Source of the DNA: CAYXZO01 sp964469505
Lineage (GTDB): Bacteria; Fidelibacterota; UBA8477; JABMPR01
Length of the DNA stretch: 5,874 bases
Assembly (NCBI GenBank): GCA_964469505.1
Contig: CAYXZO010000102.1
Coordinates: 1 to 5,874 of the forward strand
Reading direction: 5' to 3'
Shown here: piece after piece, positions 1 to 5,874 of the stretch
Layout: every line of letters starts with the position of its first letter
How positions within the stretch are numbered: the first letter of the stretch is position 1
Notes under the pieces: generated by a model
Told to the model about the DNA's origin: nothing
Database searches by the model: none
The model's input: only the letters and a program-made list of their open reading frames with translations
Program-made: the position numbers and the translations under genes

Positions 1-149
1 AGTTCCTGGAAGCAACCGCTGGTAGCGAAATGTATGTCGATAGATCTATTTTATTGAAACCTTTGATTTAATCGAACTGTTTGGAAATAGTTTTTACTTT
101 TCATATGTGGGGTTATGTTGTTGTAAAACAGTAAGATAGGTGGGTATTG
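1..149. other. Left flank with no confident gene; possible C-terminal codons of an upstream gene
   Basis: No complete gene is visible. One + strand frame is open from base 3 to a TAA at 69-71 (22 codons, beginning FLEATAGSEMYVDRS). It could be the end of a gene lying to the left, but 22 open codons are easily met by chance. The string ending at base 60 (ATTGAAAC, preceded by the perfect palindrome ATAGATCTAT at 41-50) resembles the 3' part of a CRISPR repeat and is treated as a finding. The part from about 72 to 149 is AT-rich and leads into the transposase remnant. I could not find a convincing insertion-sequence terminal repeat here. Confidence 0.3.
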
Positions 150-1011
150 ATGATTGGTAAACCCCGCCGGCAACTCACAATGGTAGACAGCGCATTCACT
201 AATCGCCAGCAACTCATCCGTAGTGAAAAGCTATTGGAACGTATCAATGAGTTGGTTACCTGGGGGCAGTTGACCGCAATTGTGGAAAAGACATACAAAA
301 AGAGCCGTCGCGGTCGTCCCAGTATTCCCATAGAGTACATGTTAAAGTGTTTGCTTCTCCAGTACATGTATAATTTGAGCGATCCACAGCTGGAAGATGC
401 CCTTCTTTACCGGATTTCCTTCCAAAGGTTTTTAAGAGTAAGTTTTTAAGAGACACTTACTAAACACAGTACTTTGTGGCGCTTTGGGGAGCGTCTTACT
501 AAGCAAGGCTTGTTAGATGCCATATTTACCGAGCTGCTGAAGGAGCTTGACCAGCGGGGTTTGATTTTGCTTAAAGGGACCATCGTAGATGCCAGTATAG
601 TGCAGGCCGCCCGTCGTCTCCGGAAGGACTTGGGTTCGAGGGAAGCCCTGAGTGCCCGTAAGCAGGCCCAGTGGGATGAGGAGGCCGCCTTTACCAGGAA
701 GGGTAAGGGCAGCTATTATGGTTATAAGATGCATATCGGGATGGATGCCGGCTCGGGTTTGATCCGGAAGTGAGTTTTACGCCAGCTAATATCCATGATT
801 CCCAGGAGTTAGGGAATCTGCTTAGCAATGATGAGGGAGCCCTATTTGGCGACAAGGGATATTATGATAGTTGGTTGAAACGTTCTTTAAGGGAACAGGG
901 TATTTACTAAGGTATGTGCGTTTATTGCGGAACGAGGTGCAGTTCAAATTTCTATGCATGATCTACAAACTGAGGCTGGCGCTGCATTTGACGGCTGCGA
1001 CTGATGGGTAA
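150..1011 (+). pseudogene. Degenerate IS5-family DDE transposase
   Basis: An intact copy would be a DDE transposase that cuts and joins its element's DNA ends. The ATG at 150 is preferred over a TTG at 147 because AGGTGG at 138-143 lies 6 nt upstream. Four blocks align in order with what I know of IS5 transposases. Block 1 (150-446) has the N-terminal region with RRGRP and YNLSDPQLEDAL, ending at an in-frame TAA (447-449). Block 2 (450-770) continues in the same frame with KHSTLWRFGE, the first catalytic Asp in GTIVDAS (codon 588-590) and YYGYKMHIGMDAGSGLIRK. Block 3 (770-907) is in another frame, consistent with loss of one G near 770, and carries FTPANIHDSQEL and the second Asp in GDKGYY (851-853). 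Block 4 (about 910-1008) is the C-terminal tail, RNEVQFKFLCMIYKLRLAL. The roughly 100 residues expected between blocks 3 and 4, including the catalytic Glu, are absent. The protein is certainly inactive; the exact IS5 subgroup is not resolved. Confidence 0.88.
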
Positions 1012-1051
1012 AGTGCAAGAAGTTGATAAAATCAAAGGTCGAAAGTGAAAA

Positions 1052-1187
1052 AATGGGCTCCCGAGAGGGGCTTTTAGGGCTTATTCAGCGGGACGCAGGG
1101 GGTAAATAGAGTTTGATGTAGAAAGTAAATAAGACCGAATAAGTCTATCCAGGGGGCAGAATACTGCAATCGGTGGTGGAGCCCATT
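1052..1187. repeat. 10-bp inverted repeat enclosing 116 bp
   Basis: AATGGGCTCC at 1052-1061 is the exact reverse complement of GGAGCCCATT at 1178-1187. The pairing stops immediately on both sides. No duplicated target site flanks the unit. It may be the ends of a small 136-bp non-autonomous element, a leftover of the IS end, or chance. Confidence 0.4.
1055..1075 (+). terminator. Weak intrinsic-terminator-like hairpin after the transposase remnant
   Basis: Bases 1057-1061 (GCTCC) can pair with 1067-1071 (GGGGC, one G-T wobble) around a 5-base loop, followed by TTTT at 1072-1075. The stem is short and the T-run is only four bases, so termination would be weak. Its position about 45 nt after the last transposase codon fits an IS transcript end. 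The left arm is also part of a longer-range inverted repeat (1052-1061 with 1178-1187), so the two pairings exclude each other. Confidence 0.3.
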
Positions 1188-1204
1188 AGTTCAAATGGTT
1201 TCCA

Positions 1205-1238
1205 AAAATATTGAAAATCTTGTTTTTCAAAATATTTT
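1205..1238. repeat. AT-rich hairpin upstream of csx2
   Basis: AAAATATT (1205-1212) pairs with AATATTTT (1231-1238), and GAAAA (1213-1217) pairs with TTTTC (1224-1228). The two stem parts are separated by a two-base bulge (1229-1230), and the loop is TCTTGT. That gives 13 base pairs, only one of them G-C. It lies 78 nt before the csx2 start. It could be an operator-like dyad, a cruciform-prone AT tract or a chance product of AT richness; no T-run follows it, so it does not look like a terminator. Confidence 0.5.
1211..1238 (+). promoter_or_regulatory. Candidate sigma-70-type promoter for the cas operon
   Basis: TTGAAA at 1211-1216 matches the -35 consensus at five of six positions. TATTTT at 1233-1238 matches the -10 consensus at four of six, with a 16-base spacer. 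Transcription would begin near 1245, leaving a leader of about 70 nt before the csx2 ATG. Both hexamers lie inside the AT-rich hairpin, so a dyad-binding regulator could act here. In AT-rich DNA such matches are common, so this is only a candidate. Confidence 0.28.
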
Positions 1239-1300
1239 AATAGAGGTATTGAATAACGGGAATTTAGGCTCAGGCCTTAGAAGGTATGGGCTGCTAGGGT

Positions 1301-1308
1301 AAGGTAGG
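1301..1308 (+). promoter_or_regulatory. Ribosome binding site of csx2
   Basis: AAGGTAGG is a slightly imperfect Shine-Dalgarno sequence 7 nt before the ATG at 1316. It supports that start; the next 25 codons contain no ATG, GTG or TTG alternative before the conserved CARF strand begins. Confidence 0.6.
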
Positions 1309-1315
1309 TTGCACT

Positions 1316-2656
1316 ATGAAAGATCACACTAATGACCAGCAAGGTCAAAACCTTAAGTTACAGGCAAGTAGTAGAAGGATATTTATAAGTTTTCTGGGGA
1401 CGTCCAGATATAAGCGCTGCTTATTTCAAAATCCGCGGCGAAATGGCGAGGAATGTGAAACACCTTATATCCAAGAAGCTCTGATAAAATTTTTCTTTGT
1501 GGGTAACAGCACCTCCAATGATCGAATATTGATTTTCATGACAGATGAAGCCAGAAAGAAGAACTGGGAAGACAATGAGACGGAGGGACTAAGAAGTAGA
1601 ATCGGCAAATTAGGGTTTGCGAATATAACCGAAACTATAAAAATACCAGCAGGCAAAAATAAAGAAGAACTCTGGCAAATATTCAACATAATATATAGTA
1701 AGCTACAGGAAAGTGATCGCATAATCCTTGATATTACTCATGGTTTCCGTTATCAACCCATGCTAATGCTGATTCTGCTCAATTATGCACGTTTTCTGAA
1801 AAACATAGAGATTGAAAGAGTTTATTATGGTGCTTTAGAGGCACAAGATAATAATGATATAATTGAAAAAATAACACCGGTTTTTGATCTCACCGAATTT
1901 GTTACTTTGCTCCACTGGACGAGTGCTGTTCAGGAATTCACATTAAATGGCAATGCCACTGAAATAGCAAACCTATTGTCTAAAGAGCATGATGGCAAAT
2001 CTACTGGATATATAAAAAACGTTTCGAATTATTTAATATTGATATCGAGTCAAATCAGTACCTGTCGGGGACTTGATATTATAAGTGCTGAATCATTTAT
2101 CGAGCTTAGGAAATTTTTAGAAAACAAAACAATATCTACTCAATTGCCCTTACCTTTGAATCCTTTACTAGAGAAGATAATAAAGAAAATTGAGAATTTT
2201 AAAAAAAACAACGATTTAAATTTTTTGACTGCCGCTCGTTGGTGTGAAAAGCATAATTTGATACAACAAGGTATTACCATATTGCTAGAAGGAATAGTCA
2301 GTTTCTTTGCAAAACGCCATAATTTAGATCCGATCAATCAAAAAGAGCGCGGAATTGTGTCGGATGTTTTGCCTAATTATTACAAAATAGAAAAATATGG
2401 GATAGTAGCCCAAGAAGCTAAAAAAAGTACACCCAATTCATTCGCAACGGGAAATCCCCAAAAGGCTCAAGAAATATTTAATGATGTTCTATTCACAAAG
2501 GAATTATCGAAATATTATCACAAACTTTCAGAAGCTCGCAACGATATTAACCACGCTGGAATCAGAAGAGCCCCCAGTAAAGCTTTAAGTATAAGTAAAC
2601 AATTTTCACAAGCATTATCATTTTTTGAATCCTTCTTTGCTAAACAGAAGGAGTAA
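1316..2656 (+). CDS. csx2: Csx2/Csx1-group CARF-HEPN ribonuclease (TM1812 family, DxTHG motif)
   Basis: This is a predicted cyclic-oligoadenylate-activated RNase, the ancillary effector of type III CRISPR immunity (446 aa, cytoplasmic, no signal peptide). An N-terminal CARF domain spans roughly residues 21-190. It opens with the strand and loop RIFISFLGTSRYKRCLF (21-37) and carries the family-defining D-x-T-H-G motif as DITHGFR at 139-145. The following LLHWTSAVQEF segment (W201) is typical of TM1812-type proteins. The C-terminal helical HEPN domain has the catalytic R-x4-H as RNDINH (R408, H413), so the active site looks intact. The first 20 residues are a polar extension before the CARF fold. 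It is the first gene of the operon; its stop is 3 nt before cmr1. The gene is far more AT-rich than cmr1, suggesting a separate origin. An A8 run at 2201-2208 is a possible slippage site. Family membership is strong; the exact name (csx1 or csx2) and the cOA ring size are not decidable here. Confidence 0.9.
   Translation: MKDHTNDQQGQNLKLQASSRRIFISFLGTSRYKRCLFQNPRRNGEECETPYIQEALIKFFFVGNSTSNDRILIFMTDEARKKNWEDNETEGLRSRIGKLGFANITETIKIPAGKNKEELWQIFNIIYSKLQESDRIILDITHGFRYQPMLMLILLNYARFLKNIEIERVYYGALEAQDNNDIIEKITPVFDLTEFVTLLHWTSAVQEFTLNGNATEIANLLSKEHDGKSTGYIKNVSNYLILISSQISTCRGLDIISAESFIELRKFLENKTISTQLPLPLNPLLEKIIKKIENFKKNNDLNFLTAARWCEKHNLIQQGITILLEGIVSFFAKRHNLDPINQKERGIVSDVLPNYYKIEKYGIVAQEAKKSTPNSFATGNPQKAQEIFNDVLFTKELSKYYHKLSEARNDINHAGIRRAPSKALSISKQFSQALSFFESFFAKQKE
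2648..2653 (+). promoter_or_regulatory. Ribosome binding site of cmr1, inside the csx2 end
   Basis: AAGGAG lies in the last two sense codons of csx2, immediately before its TAA (2654-2656) and 6 nt before the cmr1 ATG. The placement favours translational coupling of the two genes and confirms the ATG at 2660. Confidence 0.8.
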
Positions 2657-2659
2657 TCA

Positions 2660-3811
2660 ATGCAAAAGTGGAAATTTTATGTAACTTTCCACACCCCTGC
2701 CTTTCTGGGAGATTCCGATCAAAGCGGTCAGTGGCGCACCCCGCCTTTCAAGGCCCAGCTCCGCCGGTGGTGGCGGGTGGTCTATGCGGCAGACAAGGGG
2801 TTTATACGTGACCATGGAACGATGCGCCGGGAGGAGGGATTGCTGTTCGGCAATGCCTGGTTGTCACACAAGAAAGGCGGCAAAGAGGTGCAAGACCATT
2901 GCCGGAGCCAGGTGCAGTTGCAGCTTGGCGAATGGCGGACAGGGAAAAGAGGGAGTTGGGACGGAACAGAAGTGGACAAAATCTTTCACCCCGAAGTCGA
3001 AAAGACGGGGCATAAGGTAGGCCCCCACGCTTATCTAGGATACGGTCCTCTCGATGGACGTGGTGGTACTAAACTGTCCCGGAAGTATGCCATCGATGCC
3101 GGCGAGACCGCGGAACTGCGCATCCGGGTGCCCAAGGAGCACGCCGAGAGCCTCCGGTACACCCTGGCCCTGATGAATGCTTTCGGCGCAATAGGCAGTC
3201 GCTGCCGTAACGGTTGGGGGGCCTACAGCCTGGAAGCCGTGGCCGGCGCGCCCGAATTGCCCGACTTCCGGGACGGCTCCCTGCGTCGCTTTTTCCGCCC
3301 TTGGCGGGAGTGCCTCAATATGGATTGGCCTCATGCCATCGGCAGCGACGACGGGAAACCATTGATCTGGACCACTGAGCCACATAGTGATTGGCGGAAA
3401 GTGATGCGTGACCTGGCCCTCGTCAGGATGGGGGTGCGGACACAGTTCGTATTCACTAATAAATCTCCTGATAATCGCCATTGGCTCGCATACCCTGTCA
3501 CTAAACATCCTGTAAGTTTCTGGGGCAGAAACAGCCGCCTCCCCAACACCCTCTGGTTTACGGTGCGGCCCGCTGGTAATGGCGGACTACAGGGGGTGAT
3601 CTTCCACATGCCTTGCAAACCGCCAGAAAAGTTCAAGCCCGATCTCTCGATTCTCACAAGTGTATGGCAGACCGTCCACAAGCTGCTCGACGAGTTGACG
3701 AAATCACCCGAAAACAGGTATTACGAAATGATAGACAACCTTCAGCGCAGAGAAAAACTGAGTACACATTTGAACACTATTTCCCTAAGGGCTTTTGACG
3801 GAGGACGCTGA
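2660..3811 (+). CDS. cmr1: Type III-B CRISPR RAMP protein Cmr1
   Basis: Cmr1 is a Cas7-like RAMP subunit that sits near the head of the Cmr effector complex and helps bind crRNA and target RNA. The protein is 383 aa, somewhat longer than the roughly 340-aa archaeal Cmr1 I know of, but within the range of the family. It opens with the RAMP strand FYVTFHTPAFLGD (6-18) and the Cmr1 signature WRTPPFKAQLRRWWRVVYA (25-43). A Gly-rich segment with GPHAYLGYGPL lies at 121-131. The RAMP glycine-rich loop is FGAIGSRCRNGWG at 175-187. The C-terminal half (about 200-383) is less conserved and I recognise no motif in it. It lies 3 nt after csx2 and 1 nt before cas10, so it is an internal operon gene. GC content is high through the middle (44 of 60 bases in 3241-3300). 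The other Cmr subunits are expected further right; the type III-B assignment is firm with the adjacent Cmr2-type Cas10. Confidence 0.92.
   Translation: MQKWKFYVTFHTPAFLGDSDQSGQWRTPPFKAQLRRWWRVVYAADKGFIRDHGTMRREEGLLFGNAWLSHKKGGKEVQDHCRSQVQLQLGEWRTGKRGSWDGTEVDKIFHPEVEKTGHKVGPHAYLGYGPLDGRGGTKLSRKYAIDAGETAELRIRVPKEHAESLRYTLALMNAFGAIGSRCRNGWGAYSLEAVAGAPELPDFRDGSLRRFFRPWRECLNMDWPHAIGSDDGKPLIWTTEPHSDWRKVMRDLALVRMGVRTQFVFTNKSPDNRHWLAYPVTKHPVSFWGRNSRLPNTLWFTVRPAGNGGLQGVIFHMPCKPPEKFKPDLSILTSVWQTVHKLLDELTKSPENRYYEMIDNLQRREKLSTHLNTISLRAFDGGR
3800..3805 (+). promoter_or_regulatory. Ribosome binding site of cas10, inside the cmr1 end
   Basis: GGAGGA overlaps the last codons of cmr1 and lies 7 nt before the ATG at 3813, which itself follows the cmr1 TGA (3809-3811) by one base. 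It sets the cas10 start and indicates coupled translation. Confidence 0.85.
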
Positions 3812-3812
3812 T

Positions 3813-5874
3813 ATGGAAGATCAATCTTTATGGCAAACCAAGCTGGCGGCTTATGTTCATGACCCAGTTACGAAAGCTCTGATCCTACTCAGGGGGGTGG
3901 CTCACGATCAGTTCTCGGTGGCAGAATTGATGGATGAATTATTTCCGGGAGCCCGAAAGGGCGGAATCCCCGCTGAGTTGGCCAAATCGGTGAAGCAAGC
4001 CGATCGGTGGGCCGCGGCGGCGGATCGGGTTCAACTACCCATGGATAAAAGTCTCAGGGTGGTTTTCACCCGGAATCCCGTATTAATACATCCGATTAGC
4101 GGCCAAAAATTCAACCTGCAAACTCTCCAGGCCGATGAAAAACTATTACCTGAAACAATTGAAAGATTAAATGTTGATCATTTTAAAAATTTAATCGTTA
4201 AAGGACCCGATGGGGTTGATTACAAGCGAACTTTTTTAGCTTTTTGGCGGTTGGGGCCGATACCTCCTGATAGGCACCTGGGATTCCTCTGGCAAGCCCT
4301 GCCTGCTGATACCCGCAGCCCGGATCATTCCATCTGGCAACATGTGTCACTTACCAGCGCATTTGCCGGTGCGTTGCACGCCGGTGGGGCTGAGGGTGCC
4401 GCATTATTTCTGGTAAGTTTCGGCCCGGTGCAGGATTTTATCGCCCAGGCCCGATCAGTATCCGACCTCTGGGCAGGTTCGCATCTACTATCCACCCTGG
4501 CCTGGCAGGGAATACGGGTAATAGCTGAAAAGTATGGACCTGATGCCGTTCTCTTCCCCAGCTTACTGGGAATACCTTTGGTTGACGTCTGGTTGCGTGA
4601 CGAGATGGGGCTCCATGATTTGTGGCCGGCGCAAAATTCTTTTCTTCAGCGATCCTCGGATATGAACCCCTTGTTTATCGCCGCTTTGCCCAATCGTTTT
4701 CTGGCCTTGGTACCGGCTGAAGAAGCGCCAACGCTGGCCCGTGAAATAGGCGATCGGCTCAAATCCTGGTTGATTGAACAGGCGCAAGAAGTTTTGGAAA
4801 AACTGGCTCTGGAGGACAGTGGTTTTGCTGCCAGACAAGTGGCTCGTCAATTAGAGGAATTCCCCGAAGTTAATTGGGCCGTGGTGCCCTGGCGTCTGGC
4901 TGGTGATTCAATGTCCGTTCTGAATGATGATTTGCTTAGAGAAGTATTACATCAGATGGGCCGTGAAAGGAGCTATTTAGATGAAAAGATAGAAAAGGTG
5001 TTAAAACATGATATTAAAATAAACGGGGAGAATTTCTATAAACCCAACCCCGGTGTGGCATATCCCGGCCTCTTTGAGCTGACTGAGAGGTTGCATGCGG
5101 CTGCTAAAAGTTCGCGGACTTTCATGAATGTCACTGAACATGGCTATCGTTGTTCCCTGTGCGGTGAAAGAGAATGGCTCACGGATAATGAAAACAGCTT
5201 GTTTCAATCGACAGGTAAACGCCAAGATACAGTTTGGACTCGCCTGGAAAAAGTTTCCCGAGTAGTAAAGCGTGGAGAACATTTATGTGCTTTATGTGCT
5301 TTAAAACGCTTTTGGCCTGAGATCTTTTCCGACTGGGTGAATCGACACACCTCAGATGCTACTTCCGGCGTTAAAAGATATGTTATTTCAACTCAAAGCA
5401 TGGCTCTAGCGCGTAACTTCTGGCGTTCAAATACCGGCACTTCCAATGAGCACCATAAAAAAGAAGAATATGACCAGGCAAAAGCGTTCTTGAATACAAA
5501 AATAAAGGAAGAGAAGTTTGGGTATAGCGCAGCCCTGCCTTATAAACTGTACCGTCGCTTAAAAAAAAGACCGGATGATCTTAAATTATATAAGCAACTT
5601 CCCCTCTTATTGGAACGCCTTAATGAGCGGGAAGAAGAAAGCGGATCATTCATTATCCAGGAAAGGGACAAGGTATTAAATGCAATAAAGACGATCTTTG
5701 ATGACAAGCCGGAAACCTATTATGCCTTAATATTAATGGATGGAGACCGAATGGGCCGCTGGCTTGCTGCTTCATTCTCCGATATTCCAAAACTTGGGGA
5801 CCGCTTCCATCCTGATATTATTGATAAACTTCATGGTGATATGGTTGATGAGTACTTGAAAGCCACCCGTCCTT
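3813..5874 (+). CDS. cas10: Cas10 of type III-B (Cmr2), 3' end outside the window
   Basis: This is the large subunit of the Cmr complex: in known systems it makes cyclic oligoadenylate from ATP when target RNA is bound, and its HD domain may cut ssDNA. 687 codons are visible with no stop; typical Cmr2 proteins are longer, so the C-terminus is missing. An N-terminal HD domain has HDPVTKAL with H16-D17, a second His-Asp at 31-32, and ADRWAAAADR at 63-72. The Cmr2 hallmark FGPVQDFIAQARSVSDLWAGS begins at 203. A zinc-finger pair is C447-x2-C450 and C492-x2-C495. A conserved STQSMAL stretch lies at 526-532. The first palm domain shows MDGDRMGRW with D643-G-D645. The GGDD motif of the second palm, which carries the cyclase metal ligands, would lie beyond the edge and cannot be judged. 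It starts one base after cmr1. An A8 run sits at 5561-5568. Identification is very secure. Confidence 0.96.
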   Translation, partial: MEDQSLWQTKLAAYVHDPVTKALILLRGVAHDQFSVAELMDELFPGARKGGIPAELAKSVKQADRWAAAADRVQLPMDKSLRVVFTRNPVLIHPISGQKFNLQTLQADEKLLPETIERLNVDHFKNLIVKGPDGVDYKRTFLAFWRLGPIPPDRHLGFLWQALPADTRSPDHSIWQHVSLTSAFAGALHAGGAEGAALFLVSFGPVQDFIAQARSVSDLWAGSHLLSTLAWQGIRVIAEKYGPDAVLFPSLLGIPLVDVWLRDEMGLHDLWPAQNSFLQRSSDMNPLFIAALPNRFLALVPAEEAPTLAREIGDRLKSWLIEQAQEVLEKLALEDSGFAARQVARQLEEFPEVNWAVVPWRLAGDSMSVLNDDLLREVLHQMGRERSYLDEKIEKVLKHDIKINGENFYKPNPGVAYPGLFELTERLHAAAKSSRTFMNVTEHGYRCSLCGEREWLTDNENSLFQSTGKRQDTVWTRLEKVSRVVKRGEHLCALCALKRFWPEIFSDWVNRHTSDATSGVKRYVISTQSMALARNFWRSNTGTSNEHHKKEEYDQAKAFLNTKIKEEKFGYSAALPYKLYRRLKKRPDDLKLYKQLPLLLERLNEREEESGSFIIQERDKVLNAIKTIFDDKPETYYALILMDGDRMGRWLAASFSDIPKLGDRFHPDIIDKLHGDMVDEYLKATRP

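Larger units (their letters stand above)
138..1075 (+). mobile_element. IS5-family insertion sequence remnant, ends undefined
   Basis: The stretch is recognised as an insertion sequence only through its transposase pseudogene. The left limit is set at the transposase ribosome binding site and the right limit at a small hairpin with a T-run after the last transposase codons; both are conventions. No matching terminal inverted repeats or target-site duplication could be identified, which fits an old copy that has lost or mutated its ends. With no complete transposase it cannot move by itself. Confidence 0.6.
1012..1315. other. Intergenic region between the IS remnant and csx2; no gene
   Basis: About 300 bases contain no credible coding sequence on either strand. 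A short open run at 1004-1045 (MGKVQEVDKIKGRK, then TGA) could be a frameshifted extension of the transposase C-terminus, but I cannot confirm it. What is visible is structural: a weak terminator-like hairpin at 1055-1075, a 10-bp inverted repeat (1052-1061 with 1178-1187), an AT-rich hairpin at 1205-1238, a candidate promoter overlapping that hairpin, and the csx2 ribosome binding site at 1301-1308. The operon promoter is most likely in this interval, because the first cas gene follows it and nothing upstream is a live gene. Confidence 0.6.

Noticed and set aside
1..57. Open frame 1 at the left edge (SSWKQPLV..., stop at 55-57)
   Set aside because: It is too short to distinguish from noise and conflicts with the equally open frame ending at 71.
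76..132. ACTGTTT/AAACAGT inverted repeat before the transposase
   Set aside because: Seven bases in AT-rich DNA is not significant and it does not coincide with a promoter or element end that I can define.
1128..1143. AATAAG direct repeat (1128-1133 and 1138-1143) as a possible binding site or array
   Set aside because: Two copies of six bases in AT-rich sequence, no third copy and no consistent spacing.
80..1206. TTTGGAAA (80-87) and TTTCCAAA (1199-1206) as terminal inverted repeats of the insertion sequence
   Set aside because: Only 8 bases match, the pairing does not extend, and no target-site duplication is found outside them; low-complexity matches of this size are expected by chance.
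3035..3508. 157-codon open frame on the minus strand opposite cmr1
   Set aside because: It lies fully inside the clearly identified cmr1 gene, in a GC-rich stretch where stops are rare on the other strand; its translation has no recognisable motif.
3331..3681. 116-codon minus-strand frame opposite the cmr1 C-terminal half
   Set aside because: It overlaps both cmr1 and the other antisense frame and shows no family signature, so it is a shadow.
4563..5282. Two minus-strand frames of 93-95 codons opposite cas10
   Set aside because: Cas10 motifs on the plus strand run straight through both regions; the antisense translations resemble nothing known to me.

Overview
This window holds the 5' part of a type III-B (Cmr) CRISPR-Cas operon. 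It sits directly downstream of a decayed IS5-family transposase. Everything recognisable reads on the + strand. The host is probably a bacterium, and a Firmicute such as a clostridial or Desulfotomaculum-like organism would fit: Shine-Dalgarno sites are strong, gene spacing is tight and base composition is mixed. That assignment is inference; no taxonomic marker gene is present.

Layout. Bases 1-149 are a flank with no clear gene, only a possible 22-codon C-terminal tail and a string resembling a CRISPR repeat 3' end. Bases 150-1011 are a transposase pseudogene with an in-frame stop, a one-base frameshift and an internal deletion that removed the region expected to hold the third catalytic residue. 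Bases 1012-1315 are non-coding. They contain a weak terminator-like hairpin, a 10-bp inverted repeat and an AT-rich hairpin that overlaps a candidate promoter. Then follow csx2 (1316-2656; CARF-HEPN effector of the TM1812/Csx1 group), cmr1 (2660-3811) and cas10/cmr2 (3813 to the window end, still open).

The three cas genes are 3 nt and 1 nt apart. Each downstream Shine-Dalgarno lies in the last codons of the gene before it, so they look co-transcribed and translationally coupled. In known type III-B systems Cmr1 and Cas10 belong to the crRNA-guided Cmr complex. On target-RNA binding, Cas10 makes cyclic oligoadenylate, which the CARF domain of a Csx1-type protein senses to switch on its HEPN RNase. 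The key residues visible here look intact: DITHGFR and R-x4-H in Csx2, the HD, zinc-finger and DGD motifs in Cas10, and the Gly-rich loop in Cmr1. The rest of Cas10, including its GGDD palm motif, and cmr3-cmr6 should lie beyond the right edge.

I do not see a wholly new system. The points most worth a second look are the abrupt base-composition change between csx2 and cmr1, A8 tracts inside both signalling genes (csx2 and cas10), the structured csx2 upstream region, and the repeat-like string at the left edge.
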